DNA of 53,204 nt from Candidatus Poribacteria bacterium (GCA_018644665.1 JABGQA010000053.1:1-53204), one strand, 5' to 3'; numbered from the stretch's first letter, positions 26,059-35,208 are shown. Numbers and translations are program-made. The notes: a model not told the origin generated them from the letters alone.

Positions 26059-26334
26059 ATGCCTGAAAGACTCAGCGAGGAGGGGATCGAGCGGGGGCTG
26101 AGCGCGCTACCCCGATGGACTCGGAACGGCGACGCGCTGAGCCGTCGCGTGATGTGCGACGACTTCCGGCATGCGATGCTCTTCCTGAACGCGGTGGCGT
26201 ACTTCGCCGAGCAGGCGGACCATCACCCAGAGATCCACAACGTCTACCGCACCGTGACGCTGACCACGCACGACGCGGGCGGTCTGACGGCGAAGGACTT
26301 CGACCTCGCGCGTAAGATCGACAGCCTGCTCTGA
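26059..26334 (+). CDS. Pterin-4a-carbinolamine dehydratase
   Basis: A 91-residue enzyme of the DCoH/PCD family that dehydrates 4a-hydroxytetrahydropterin during pterin recycling. The motif HHPEIHNVYRTVTLTTHD (residues 55-72) contains the active-site His residues; MLFLNAVAYFAEQA precedes it as usual. Length is normal. The ATG at 26059 has GGAAGG upstream; the in-frame start at 26002 would add 19 Arg-rich residues. No aromatic amino-acid hydroxylase is in the window, so its partner is elsewhere. Confidence 0.93.
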   Translation: MPERLSEEGIERGLSALPRWTRNGDALSRRVMCDDFRHAMLFLNAVAYFAEQADHHPEIHNVYRTVTLTTHDAGGLTAKDFDLARKIDSLL

Positions 26335-26342
26335 CCGCGCGG

Positions 26343-27284
26343 CTATGCGCTGAGCACACGCCCGCACGGCTCGTGGAGGGGCTGTTCTTCGACCTTCACG
26401 TCGTCCTCGAGCCGCATCCACGTCTCGAACTCGCGTTGTCCTTCGGTGAGTCGTATCACGCGCGCCCCGCGCGGGAAGCCATCACGGCCATAGGTGTTGA
26501 AGCCGGACCCACGCCCATAGCACAACCGGATGCCGTGCAGTTCGCCCACGTAGTCGTTCACGTGATCGTGCCCCACGAACGTCCCGACGACGTCGCCGAA
26601 CTCGTGGAACGCGGCGAACAGACCCGTGTTGATGCGCGGCGGACAGACGGCTTCGTATTTGACGCCGTGGCAAGGATGTAGGTCCCACACTTCGTCGTAT
26701 TCGGGGACAGGGATGTGGAAGAACGCCAGCGCCGGGGCGTCGTCGACCGCGTTCTCGTGCGCCTTCTGTGCGGTGTCGAGCCACCAGGCGATCTGGTCCC
26801 GCCGGACCCATCCGTAGCCGCCGACATCCGTCTCGGCATAGCTGTTCGTATCGATGAAGTACAGGACCGCGCCTGCGCGCGAGTCGTTCGCGGAGAGAAC
26901 CGGCAGCGCGTAGTTGCCTACGCCGGACACCTCCTCCGGTCCCGGCTGGGACAGGCAGTGCGCGCACGACATCTGCGCCGCCATCAGGCCCTCACGATCC
27001 ACGGACCCCTCGTCATCGTGGTTCCCGAAGGTCGCCGCCCACGACACGCCGCGCTCCTCGATGGGGGCCACTGCGTCGAGATACGACTGCGCGGGATCGT
27101 CACAGCCGCCCCCGGCGATGACGTCTCCCGTGAGCGCCACGAGGTCCGGCTCCTCGGCGTCTAGCGTCCGCGCGATGAGCGCCCGCGTGCGCTGGTCTTC
27201 CGGCTCACCGTTATGCCAGTGCATATCCGTGAACTGTACGATCGTGAACGTGCCGTCCTCGCGGAAGCGTAGTGGCGCCGACAT
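26343..27284 (-). CDS. Calcineurin-like metallophosphoesterase
   Basis: A 313-residue enzyme without a signal peptide. All metal-ligand blocks are in order: FTDMHWH (about residue 18), LTGDVIAGGG (about 50), FGNHDDEG (about 87), the FHIPVPEYDEVW His (about 190) and VGHDHVND (about 237). The layout is that of the Dcr2/purple-acid-phosphatase-like subgroup. It hydrolyses a phosphoester; the substrate is not readable. Convergent with the pterin dehydratase gene, stops 8 bases apart. Confidence 0.9.
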   Translation of the reverse strand: MSAPLRFREDGTFTIVQFTDMHWHNGEPEDQRTRALIARTLDAEEPDLVALTGDVIAGGGCDDPAQSYLDAVAPIEERGVSWAATFGNHDDEGSVDREGLMAAQMSCAHCLSQPGPEEVSGVGNYALPVLSANDSRAGAVLYFIDTNSYAETDVGGYGWVRRDQIAWWLDTAQKAHENAVDDAPALAFFHIPVPEYDEVWDLHPCHGVKYEAVCPPRINTGLFAAFHEFGDVVGTFVGHDHVNDYVGELHGIRLCYGRGSGFNTYGRDGFPRGARVIRLTEGQREFETWMRLEDDVKVEEQPLHEPCGRVLSA

Positions 27285-27333
27285 GGGAAGGAGTCTTCCG
27301 GGTTAGGAATTCGGGCTGGGAAGCCGTCTCCGT

Positions 27334-28335
27334 CTATCGGATGTCCATGTCACTGCTGTGACCGGGGAACAGCTTGGAGGTCGGGTCGATCATGTTTTTG
27401 GCGTAGTTGACGGCCGTGCACGCTTCCCCGACGCCGGTCGCGATGAGCTTGATCTTGCCGTCGTAAGCCGCGACGTCACCGGCGGCGAACACGCCGGGTC
27501 GGTTCGTCTCCATGTGCCGGTCGACGAGGATGCTGTTCTTCTGCAGCTCCAGTCCCCAGTCGTTCAGCGGGCCGATGTCCGACTTGAACCCGATGCAGAC
27601 GATAAGCTCCTGCGCCTCGATCGTCTTCGTTTCCTTGGTCTTCGTGTTGCGGATGGTCACCGCTTCGAGGTGGTCCGTGCCATGCGCCTCCTCGACCACG
27701 TACCACAGCAGGAAATCGACCGGGAGGCCCATCGCCTCCTTCACGCTGCCCTCATGCGCGCGGAACACATCGCGTCGGTGGACGACGCGCAGGCTGTTCG
27801 CGATGGGGGCGACGTGCAACGTCCAGTCGATCGCGGAGTCACCGCCCCCGACGATCACGACATCTTTGCCGCGGAAATCCTCGAGGTCGCGGATCACATA
27901 ATGGATGCCGTGCCCGTCGAGTTCGACAACGCCGGGGACGGCCAGGCGCGTCGGCTGGAGTGAGCCGATGCCCGCGGCGATTACGATCGTCTTCGTGTAG
28001 TGCGGGCCCTTGCTCGTCGTGACCGTGTAGACTCCGTCTTCCTCGTTGTACTCGAGGGTCCGCGTCTGCTCTTCGAGGCAGACGGTCGGGTCTTTCCAGG
28101 TGCCCTGGTCGACCATCACGCGTACGAGATCCTTGGCGCGCACCTTCGGGAAGCCGGGCATGTCGAAGATGAACTTCTCGGGATAGAGCGCGGTCAGTTG
28201 GCCGCCGAGCTCCGACAGGCTGTCGATGATCTTCGTTTTGCACTCGCGCACGCCGGCATAGAACGCCCCGAACAGACCGACGGGCCCGCCGCCAATTATG
28301 GTGATGTCGTAAACGTCCCGCGATTCAGCAGACAC
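27334..28335 (-). CDS. Ferredoxin/flavodoxin-NADP reductase, thioredoxin-reductase-like
   Basis: A 333-residue FAD/NADPH flavoprotein: FAD site IIGGGPVGLFGAFYAG near the N-terminus, NADPH site VVIVGGGDSAIDW near residue 155, and FAD-closing GVFAAGDVAAYDGKIKLI near residue 290. The CxxC redox centre of thioredoxin reductase is absent, so it fits the TrxR-like ferredoxin-NADP reductase (YumC) group. The GTG at 28335 has GGGGAG 6 bases upstream and removes 9 unlikely residues of the longer frame from 28362. Confidence 0.9.
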   Translation of the reverse strand: MSAESRDVYDITIIGGGPVGLFGAFYAGVRECKTKIIDSLSELGGQLTALYPEKFIFDMPGFPKVRAKDLVRVMVDQGTWKDPTVCLEEQTRTLEYNEEDGVYTVTTSKGPHYTKTIVIAAGIGSLQPTRLAVPGVVELDGHGIHYVIRDLEDFRGKDVVIVGGGDSAIDWTLHVAPIANSLRVVHRRDVFRAHEGSVKEAMGLPVDFLLWYVVEEAHGTDHLEAVTIRNTKTKETKTIEAQELIVCIGFKSDIGPLNDWGLELQKNSILVDRHMETNRPGVFAAGDVAAYDGKIKLIATGVGEACTAVNYAKNMIDPTSKLFPGHSSDMDIR

Positions 28336-28428
28336 AGGAGACTCCCCACGCGTAACCACCAACCGTTATCCCTGTAGGCGTCGTGCGCCTTCGCGCGCCT
28401 TGAGAGGGCGCACTCGTGCCGAGGGCCG

Positions 28429-28458
28429 ATATTAGCATCTCGAAATGGGACCGGTCAA
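28429..28458 (-). promoter_or_regulatory. Candidate promoter TTGACC-N18-TAATAT for the ferredoxin reductase gene
   Basis: On the minus strand TTGACC (28458-28453) is followed after 18 bases by TAATAT (28434-28429). The spacing and -35 match sigma-70; the -10 matches at 4 of 6. It is placed about 87 bases before the GTG at 28335. Confidence 0.4.
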
Positions 28459-28554
28459 TGCGATGCAGCCGAGGGCGCTTCCGGCCGTTCGTCGACGTGG
28501 GAGGCGTCGCACGCGGCCGCCCGTGGCAAGTCTCACGCATATGCCAGATGGCGC

Positions 28555-29544
28555 CTATGGCGCGCCCAACACCTTCAGCCAACCCCACATGCGCATGCTC
28601 AGCCCAACCGGGCTGACCGCCATCGTCCGCTCGTAGATCCAGCGAGGATCTAGGGCATACCCGTTGTGAGCCAGCAGACGTACTCCTTCGCCGCGATCGG
28701 CGTCCATGACGTAGACGTCGGCTCCGGCGCCGCGTTCCCGGTTCTCGGCGTTGCTCGCAAACAGGAGGCGTCGCCCGTCCGGCGACCACGAGGGTTGCAT
28801 TTCGTCCGCGTCCGGGGTGTCCGTTATTCCTCGCACGGACCTGCCCGCAGCGGACATGGTATAGATGTCCGCGCTACGGTCGCCGAACCTGGTAAACCCA
28901 ATCCTAGTTCCGTCAGGCGACCATGCCGGGGCAGCGTCCCGTGCGGGAGGGCCGGGCAGCGTCCTCTCGTCACGGCCGTCCGTGCCGATCACATGGATGC
29001 TCGACCCCACACCGTAGTGGACGAAGGCAATGCGCCTCCCGTCTGGCGACCACGCTGGGTCCGCATCGAGCGTGGCGCGGTCGGTCAGCCCACGAGTTTC
29101 CCTTCCGTTCCGGTCCATGATGAACAGGTCGGCCCCGTTTCCCGGTCCTCGCCCGCGCACGAAGACAAGCTGTTCCCCGTCGGGAGACCACGACGCCTGA
29201 CCTCCCTGGCCAATACGGGTGACGTCGTCGCCGTCGGTGTCCATTGTGTAGATGGCTCGATCACCGTCTCGCCGAGACGTGAAGGCGATCTGCTTCCCAT
29301 CTGGAGACGGCGCCGGCCACTGGTTGAGCGCCCGGGGCATGCGTGTGAGGTCCTCGAGTCTGCCGCCGTCTTCGTCCATGACGTAGATGTCCGCTGCCAT
29401 ATCGCCCAGCAGCCAGAACACGATCAGAGGCCGTTCGGTGGCTGACGCGGCCGGCGCGTGGACCGCGAAGACCGTGAATGCGTAGGCAGCCAGAAAGGCG
29501 CGCCGTGGCGTGCCGCCGCCGAGCTTTGGAGCCTGACCGTTCAT
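28555..29544 (-). CDS. Exported TolB/PD40 propeller with WGWLK tail, possibly Tat-exported
   Basis: A 329-residue protein. The leader TPRRAFLAAYAFTVFAVHAP has a twin-arginine-like RR-x-F-L before the hydrophobic stretch, so Tat export is possible. Then come PD40 blades with repeated DIYVMDEDGG, SPDGKQIAFTS, AWSPDGRRIAFVHY, SWSPDGRRLLFAS. The tail is AVSPVGLSMRMWGWLKVLG. GGAGG lies 8 bases upstream of the ATG. It follows the next propeller gene (29591-30598) by 46 bases and they were probably transcribed together. Confidence 0.85.
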   Translation of the reverse strand: MNGQAPKLGGGTPRRAFLAAYAFTVFAVHAPAASATERPLIVFWLLGDMAADIYVMDEDGGRLEDLTRMPRALNQWPAPSPDGKQIAFTSRRDGDRAIYTMDTDGDDVTRIGQGGQASWSPDGEQLVFVRGRGPGNGADLFIMDRNGRETRGLTDRATLDADPAWSPDGRRIAFVHYGVGSSIHVIGTDGRDERTLPGPPARDAAPAWSPDGTRIGFTRFGDRSADIYTMSAAGRSVRGITDTPDADEMQPSWSPDGRRLLFASNAENRERGAGADVYVMDADRGEGVRLLAHNGYALDPRWIYERTMAVSPVGLSMRMWGWLKVLGAP

Positions 29545-29590
29545 TGGTCTAGCCTCCGTCCGTTTGGTCGTTGTTCTGCCGTAGCGTGGG

Positions 29591-30598
29591 TTACTGGAGG
29601 TCCACCCCGGCCTTCAGGTTCCCAAGAGTCGTCGCCACCTTCCCGCCAGGCTCTACAGCTCTTGCGGGATCGACCCAGTCGAACGCGACGAGGCGCGCGG
29701 TAGCTCCCACATCCAGAGGCGTCTGAGCCTTGCCCGCGAGGTCCGTGATGTGGATCTTCTGGAAGTCGGCCACCGAGAGATACGCGATGTGTCGCGCGTC
29801 GACCCACGAGAGCGACGACGAGTCCATCTCCGCCTGGGTGACGAGGCGAACGTCGGCGCCCGGCTGCGCCTTCAGCGCGTACACGCCCCTGGTCTGACCA
29901 ACGCCCATCCCGCGCACGAAGGCAAGCTGAGTCCCGTCGGGCGCCCATGCGATGTAAATGCCGCCCTCACTCGTGAGGGATGTCGTCTCGCCTGACGCTA
30001 CGCTGATGAGCATGATGTGGGCACCGAATCCCGCAGTCGGCATGTAGTACGCGATGGCGGCGCCACGAGGCGACCACGCGAGATACTCGAAGCGTGAAGG
30101 TGGCGTCCGTAGCAGAACGCGAGGGTCCGCGCCGTCTCGTGTGGCCACGGTCAGCGTAGCGTCCGACAGCATGGCATACGATCCATACGCAAGGCGGCTG
30201 CCGTCCGGCGACCATGTCGGCCCCGACGGGATCTCCGACTCCCCACCAAAGTCCGTTATCTGGGCGTGTTCCGTCCCGTCGACGTCAACGACGTACAGCT
30301 CCGTGTCCCAGAAGCCTCGTTCGCGGCTGGATTCGAAGACGACTGTCCTGCCGTCCGGCGACAGCTTGACCCCGGTGACTGGGTTGTTCTCGCGCCACAC
30401 ACGCCGCGGGTTCCGGGAACCGGCCTCCACGATGTAGATCTCGTACGTCAGACCGACGGATTGTATGTACGCGATCGTGCCACCGATCAACGGCGCCGCG
30501 CGCACGCTGCCCACGGCCACGAACACCAGTAACAGCGCGCATACGGTGGTCGCGCGTACCCGCCAGGCGCCCCGGCCCGTAGACCCGGCCGTCATCAT
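29591..30598 (-). CDS. Exported TolB/PD40-type propeller with ATT-LG-LK tail
   Basis: A 335-residue exported protein. The ATG at 30598 (with a second ATG next to it) gives a normal signal peptide (TTVCALLLVFVAVGSVRAA); the frame is open to 30679 and neither start has a good Shine-Dalgarno. Blades include SPDGRTVVFESSR, TWSPDGSRLAYGSY, AWSPRGAAIAYYMP and AWAPDGTQLAFVRG. The C-terminus reads AVEPGGKVATTLGNLKAG, the tail shared with three other exported proteins here. Function unknown. Confidence 0.82.
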   Translation of the reverse strand: MMTAGSTGRGAWRVRATTVCALLLVFVAVGSVRAAPLIGGTIAYIQSVGLTYEIYIVEAGSRNPRRVWRENNPVTGVKLSPDGRTVVFESSRERGFWDTELYVVDVDGTEHAQITDFGGESEIPSGPTWSPDGSRLAYGSYAMLSDATLTVATRDGADPRVLLRTPPSRFEYLAWSPRGAAIAYYMPTAGFGAHIMLISVASGETTSLTSEGGIYIAWAPDGTQLAFVRGMGVGQTRGVYALKAQPGADVRLVTQAEMDSSSLSWVDARHIAYLSVADFQKIHITDLAGKAQTPLDVGATARLVAFDWVDPARAVEPGGKVATTLGNLKAGVDLQ

Positions 30599-30789
30599 GT
30601 GTCGGGGAAACGCGCCCACCTTGGTGGGCAGTCTGCATGAGTGTCCTCCCGTTGCCACGGCCGCCATAGCATATGGCATCGCGCCGTATACGGGGACATG
30701 GTGCTACATCTGCGTCACCGGCGCACGGCCGCCGTCGTCTGCCTTCGATGGGCCGAGCCGCGTTGGGACTGGCTACGCCCCGGGTCGTC

Positions 30790-30819
30790 TTGACCGTATA
30801 GCGGCTTGGCGCCTATAAT
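30790..30819 (+). promoter_or_regulatory. Strong sigma-70-like promoter TTGACC-N18-TATAAT for the ABC importer operon
   Basis: TTGACC at 30790-30795, an 18-base spacer and a perfect TATAAT at 30814-30819, in a GC-rich intergenic region between divergent genes. Transcription would start near 30826. This rules out the in-frame start at 30806 for the ATPase gene (it lies upstream of the -10) and leaves the ATG at 30842 or the GTG at 30881. Confidence 0.65.
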
Positions 30820-30841
30820 CCCGCGCGTTCGCCACGGCGCA

Positions 30842-31957
30842 ATGACCCACCCGCGCCCAACCCGAAGGACGCCCCAGAGCGTGGCTGAGGTACACCTCCG
30901 AGACGTAGCGAAAGCCTTCGGGCCGACCCAGGCCCTGGATGGCGTCGAGCTTCGCGTAGAGGATGGGGAGTTCTTCTGCCTGCTCGGCCCATCCGGCGTG
31001 GGTAAGACGACGCTGCTACGCACGATCGCGGGCGTAGAGCGCCCGGATCGTGGCGAGGTGTGGATCGGCGGCCGCGACGTGACACACCTTCCCCCCGCCG
31101 AACGCGATGTCGCGATGGTCTTCGAGACCTACGCCCTCTACCCACATCTGACGGTATGGGAGAACCTGGCGTATCCGCTCAAGGAACGTCGCGTGCCACA
31201 GACCGAGATCAAGCGCCGCGTGGAGCGCACGGCAGAGCTTCTCGGCATCACGCACACGCTGGGTCGTCCGCCGCAGACACTGAGCGGCGGCGAGATGCAG
31301 CGCGTCGCCGTAGGACGCGCGATCGTCCGAGAGGCGCAGGTATACCTGTTCGACGAGCCGCTCTCGCATCTGGACGCCCAACTGCGCGAGCACATGCGCG
31401 CGGAACTCAAGCGCCTGCACCGCGAGATGGGAAGCACGCTCATCTACGCCACGCCCGATCAGCTCGAAGCGATGACGATGCCCGACCGTGTGGCGGTCCT
31501 GCGCGCAGGGTCGATCGTCCAGTGCGACCCGCCGCTGGAGGTGTATCTGCGGCCCAAGCGCCTGTTCGTCGCGCGGTATGTCGGGGAGCCGCCCATGAAC
31601 TTCCTCCAGGCCGAAATCGACGCGGCTGGGGAAGTGCAGACAGCCGCCTTCGCATGTCGTACGGAGACCCGCGACATCGCAGCGGGAGTATGCCTGGTAG
31701 GTGTACGCCCGGAAGATCTGACCGTGACGCCTGCAGGGAGCGCCGCGCCTCCGGACGTCGTTTCATTCGCCGCCGATGTGTACGCCGTCGAGATGTGCGG
31801 CGACTACGACCTCGTGACCCTCGCCGTGGGGGACGACCATATGAAGGCCATCGCGGCGGACCACTCGACTCGCTTCGCGACGGGGCAGACCGTGAACGTC
31901 TCGTTCGTTCCCGACCGCCTGTACGTCATCGACCCGGTTACCGAGAGAGTGGCCTAG
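30842..31957 (+). CDS. CUT1-type ABC transporter ATPase 1 (Q-loop and H-loop altered, signature intact)
   Basis: A 371-residue MalK/UgpC-type ATPase. Intact: Walker A GPSGVGKTT (49-57), signature LSGGE (147-151), Walker B VYLFDEP with Glu172 and the D-loop SHLDA. Altered: the Q-loop Gln is Glu95 (MVFETYALYPHL) and the switch His is Pro205 (ATPDQLEAM where the family has THDQ). A C-terminal MOP/TOBE-like regulatory domain (GVRPEDLTVTP) follows. It opens the importer operon. The second ATPase (35209-36381) has the opposite pattern, so the two probably act as a heterodimer. Confidence 0.9.
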   Translation: MTHPRPTRRTPQSVAEVHLRDVAKAFGPTQALDGVELRVEDGEFFCLLGPSGVGKTTLLRTIAGVERPDRGEVWIGGRDVTHLPPAERDVAMVFETYALYPHLTVWENLAYPLKERRVPQTEIKRRVERTAELLGITHTLGRPPQTLSGGEMQRVAVGRAIVREAQVYLFDEPLSHLDAQLREHMRAELKRLHREMGSTLIYATPDQLEAMTMPDRVAVLRAGSIVQCDPPLEVYLRPKRLFVARYVGEPPMNFLQAEIDAAGEVQTAAFACRTETRDIAAGVCLVGVRPEDLTVTPAGSAAPPDVVSFAADVYAVEMCGDYDLVTLAVGDDHMKAIAADHSTRFATGQTVNVSFVPDRLYVIDPVTERVA

Positions 31958-32002
31958 CGCGGCGCCACACGCGCCGGAGAGGCCCCGGAAAGGAAATGAC
32001 GG

Positions 32003-33394
32003 ATGATGAGGTCGATTCGTGTGCGCCTGCTAACGGCGCTGTGCCTGGCCGGCGTGGTCGTGACGGCATCGGCTCAGGACAAGGTCACGCTCCTCATGAC
32101 CGGCCCCGATTGGGGGCCTGTCAGCCTGATGACGGAGATATCCAAGGACTTCACCGCGTACGCGCAGGAGACCCTGGGCTACCCCGTCGAGATACAGGTG
32201 GACCCGGCGCCGTGGGGTAGCTACTACGAGCGGCTTGCCGCCGCGCTGGCGGCAGGCACGCCCACGTACGACCTGTTCGTATCGGACAGCCAGTGGGTCG
32301 GCGCATTTGCCGACGCCGGGCACATCCTCCAGATGAACGAACATGCCGCGGCTGACCCCGAGCTGCAGGCGATCATCGACAGCATCCACCCGGTACTCCG
32401 GGGAGCGTACTGCGCTTATCCCGGCGGCACGGAGAACTGGTGGGGATTCCCGCAGGAAGCGGACGTGCAAGGATTCACCGTACGGGCGGACCTGTTCGGC
32501 CACGAGGGCGAACGCGCGGCATTCGAGTCCAAATACGGCCACGCGCTGCCGCTGACCGCTGACGACTGGAACTCCGTCGAGTGGACGCAGGTGCGGGACT
32601 ACGCGGAGTTCTTCACGCGTAGCCAGGGCGAGATGCTTGCGGGCGAAGAACTGGCCGACGACTTCTACGGCCTCTCCTTGGCGTACAGCAAGACGTACGA
32701 CTACGGCACGATGGCATGGCTCCAACTCCTCTATAACTGGGGCGGTGGTATCTGGGACTGGGACACGCGTCGCGTGGACGGCATCCTCAACTCTCCCGCC
32801 GCCGTCGAGTCCCTGGAGTACCACATAGACCTGCTCAAGTATCAGCCGGCCGGAGCCGCCAACTACGACCTCGACGCGGTGAACAACGCCGTGGCGCAGG
32901 GCCTCGTCGCGATGGCGAGCAACTGGATCGCCATCGTGCCGCAGTTGTTCGATCCGTCCGTCTCGAAGGTCGCGGACAAGCTCATGGTCGTCGTGCCGCC
33001 CGGACATGACGGGAAGCGCGTCTACAACCTCGGCGGACAGCCGTTTGTCGTCGGCTCGAAGACGAAGCACGTCAAGGAAGTGCTGGCGTACATCAAGTGG
33101 TGGTTCCAGGACGAGCAGCAGTTGCGCTTCGCGCGCGGCGGCGGTCTGCCAGCGACGACGACGCTTATCGGTAGCGACGAGTTCAAGGCGCTTAGCCCGT
33201 GGACGCGCGCCTTCTCGGATGCGGTGCCGCTCCAGCAGGACGTGTGGAAGCACCCGGAGTTCTTCCAGTTGCTCACCGCGCAGCAGGAGGAGTTCCACAA
33301 GGCCGTGACCGGCAGCCAGACCGCCAAGGAAGCGCTCGACAACGCCGCGCGTCGCCAAGAGACCATCTTGGAAGACTGGGGCGAATACGACTAG
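32003..33394 (+). CDS. Extracellular solute-binding protein of the ABC importer
   Basis: A 463-residue type 1 binding protein with a cleaved signal peptide (about residues 1-24, ending VVTASA). It has the CUT1-type layout: DLFVSDSQWVGAFADAGHILQM for the mobile N-lobe region, YAYPGG-type GAYCAYPGGTENWWGFPQEADVQG for substrate approach, and LGGQPFVVGSKTKHVKEVLAYIKWWF toward the C-terminus. AAAGGA upstream of the ATG at 32003 serves as ribosome site. The substrate is probably a sugar or sugar derivative by family; the aromatic GTENWWGFP suggests sugar stacking. Confidence 0.9.
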   Translation: MMRSIRVRLLTALCLAGVVVTASAQDKVTLLMTGPDWGPVSLMTEISKDFTAYAQETLGYPVEIQVDPAPWGSYYERLAAALAAGTPTYDLFVSDSQWVGAFADAGHILQMNEHAAADPELQAIIDSIHPVLRGAYCAYPGGTENWWGFPQEADVQGFTVRADLFGHEGERAAFESKYGHALPLTADDWNSVEWTQVRDYAEFFTRSQGEMLAGEELADDFYGLSLAYSKTYDYGTMAWLQLLYNWGGGIWDWDTRRVDGILNSPAAVESLEYHIDLLKYQPAGAANYDLDAVNNAVAQGLVAMASNWIAIVPQLFDPSVSKVADKLMVVVPPGHDGKRVYNLGGQPFVVGSKTKHVKEVLAYIKWWFQDEQQLRFARGGGLPATTTLIGSDEFKALSPWTRAFSDAVPLQQDVWKHPEFFQLLTAQQEEFHKAVTGSQTAKEALDNAARRQETILEDWGEYD

Positions 33395-33404
33395 ACCGGC
33401 ATCC

Positions 33405-34349
33405 ATGAGCGAGTCTGAAGACACACCGCCGCGACCCTCGATGCCCCGGTCGGCATTCGCCAGGATGTTCGACCGGAGGCTTCCCACGTGGCTGCTCGCG
33501 CCTACGGGCGTGCTCCTCGTCGGCCTGTTCCTGTTTCCTCTGCTTTGGTCCCTGGGCCTCAGCTTCTACAGGTACTCCGTCCTTCGCGCCCGCGACCCGA
33601 AGCTCATCTGGGGCGGGAACTACGGCAGCCTTCTCGGCGACCCCGACATCTGGACGCGCTTCGGCACCACGGGCGCGTTCGTGTTGGGCGCGGTCGGGCT
33701 GCAGTTCGTGCTCGGCTTCGGGCTTGCTCTGCTGCTCCATCAGGAATTCCGAGGCCGTAAGGTGGTCCTCTCACTCCTCCTCGCGCCGATGATGATGGCG
33801 CCCGTCGCCGTCGGAGCTTTCTTCAAGTTCATCTACGACCCTACGTTCGGCGTGCTCGGCTTCTTCACGCAGACGCTCTTCGGCTTCGAGGTGTCCTGGC
33901 TTGAGCGGCCGTTCCCGGCGATGGTCGCGGTGATCCTCGCGGACACGTGGATGTGGTCGCCGTTCGTGATGCTGCTCGTGCTCTCGGGTCTGCTCGCGGT
34001 GCCCAAGCATCTCCTGGAGATGGCGCAGATCGACCGCGCGGGCCGGTGGCTTACGTTCCGTAACGTCGTCCTGCCCCAAATCAAGCCACTGCTGATGCTG
34101 GCCGTGCTCCTGCGGACGATGGAGGCGTTCAAGCTGTTCGACACGATCTGGGTCATGACCCAGGGCGGCCCCGGCACGGCGACCGAGACCCTGTCCGTCG
34201 CCCTGTATCGCCTGGGATTCCAGTACTTCAAGACGGGGAAGGCGTCCGCCCTGGCGTACCTCATGCTCATCGTCGTGATCGTCCTGAGCAACTTCTACCT
34301 GCGCCTCGCGATGCGTGACGTAAACGTCGCGCGTGAGGAGGCGTCCTGA
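33405..34349 (+). CDS. ABC importer permease 1 (MalF/UgpA-like)
   Basis: A 314-residue inner-membrane permease with six segments. Near residue 205 it contains the EAA loop coupling site (LEMAQIDRAGRWLTFRNVVLPQIKPLL), which contacts the ATPase. The N-terminus is a cytoplasmic Pro-rich arm before the first segment (LLAPTGVLLVGLFLFPLLW). Its stop overlaps the next ATG by one base (TGATG), indicating coupled translation of the two permeases. Confidence 0.93.
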   Translation: MSESEDTPPRPSMPRSAFARMFDRRLPTWLLAPTGVLLVGLFLFPLLWSLGLSFYRYSVLRARDPKLIWGGNYGSLLGDPDIWTRFGTTGAFVLGAVGLQFVLGFGLALLLHQEFRGRKVVLSLLLAPMMMAPVAVGAFFKFIYDPTFGVLGFFTQTLFGFEVSWLERPFPAMVAVILADTWMWSPFVMLLVLSGLLAVPKHLLEMAQIDRAGRWLTFRNVVLPQIKPLLMLAVLLRTMEAFKLFDTIWVMTQGGPGTATETLSVALYRLGFQYFKTGKASALAYLMLIVVIVLSNFYLRLAMRDVNVAREEAS

Positions 34350-35206
34350 TGCGCCGAAGTCGCGCGCGGAACGGCGTCCGCATCGCCGTGATCCTGGCGG
34401 TAACGTCGATCTACGTCTTCCCGATCCTCTGGGTCGTGCTGACGGCGTTCAAGACACGCCTGGACATCTTCGCCGTGCCGCCGAAGTTTCTCTTCACGCC
34501 GACGATGGAGAACTTCGCGCGCGTATTCTCACGCGCCACCGCGGAGGGAGGCGCCGAGAGCACGAACTTCACGCGCTACTTCCTGAACAGCCTTGGCCTG
34601 TCGTTCACGAGCGTGCTGCTCGCGTTGGTGATCGGGACGATGGGCGCGTACTCCGTGTCGCGGTTCGCGTTCCGCCATCGCGACTTCGTGATGTTCTCGA
34701 TCCTGTCGACGCGCATGCTTCCCGCGATCGCCGCGATCATCCCCATCTACCTGATGTTCAGCAAGCTCCTGCACCTGATGGACACGTACACCGGCATGGT
34801 GCTGCTCTACACCGCGTTCAATCTCCCGTTCGTCATCTGGATGATGAAGAGCTTCTTCGACGAGATCCCGCCGGAAATCGAGGAGGCCGCGCAGGTGGAC
34901 GGGTCGTCGCGGTTCCGCGCCTTCTACAAGACCGCGCTGCCGCAGGTGAAGGCGGGCGTCGCGGGGACCGTGGTCATTTCGCTGCTGTTCACGTGGAACG
35001 AGTTCCTCTTCGCCCTCATGCTCACCGGCCCCAGGACTCGCACAGTCCCGGTAGCGCTTGCGCGCACGTTGCAGGGCGAACGGGGCGTCGACTGGGGCGT
35101 ATTGGCAGCGATCGAAACCCTGTACGTGCTCCCGGTGCTAATCGTCGCCATGTCTCTACAGAAGTACCTGTTGCGCGGGCTGACCTTCGGCGCGGTGAGG
35201 CGGTAG
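34349..35206 (+). CDS. ABC importer permease 2 (MalG/UgpE-like)
   Basis: A 285-residue permease with about six membrane segments. The EAA loop is EEAAQVDGSSRFRAFYKTALPQVKAG (about residues 173-198, residues in order E-E-A-A then G then LP). The RARNGVRIAVILAVTSIYVFPILWV leader is the first segment. Together with permease 1 it forms the transmembrane pore. It is followed after 2 bases by ATPase 2. Confidence 0.93.
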   Translation: MRRSRARNGVRIAVILAVTSIYVFPILWVVLTAFKTRLDIFAVPPKFLFTPTMENFARVFSRATAEGGAESTNFTRYFLNSLGLSFTSVLLALVIGTMGAYSVSRFAFRHRDFVMFSILSTRMLPAIAAIIPIYLMFSKLLHLMDTYTGMVLLYTAFNLPFVIWMMKSFFDEIPPEIEEAAQVDGSSRFRAFYKTALPQVKAGVAGTVVISLLFTWNEFLFALMLTGPRTRTVPVALARTLQGERGVDWGVLAAIETLYVLPVLIVAMSLQKYLLRGLTFGAVRR

Positions 35207-35208
35207 AT

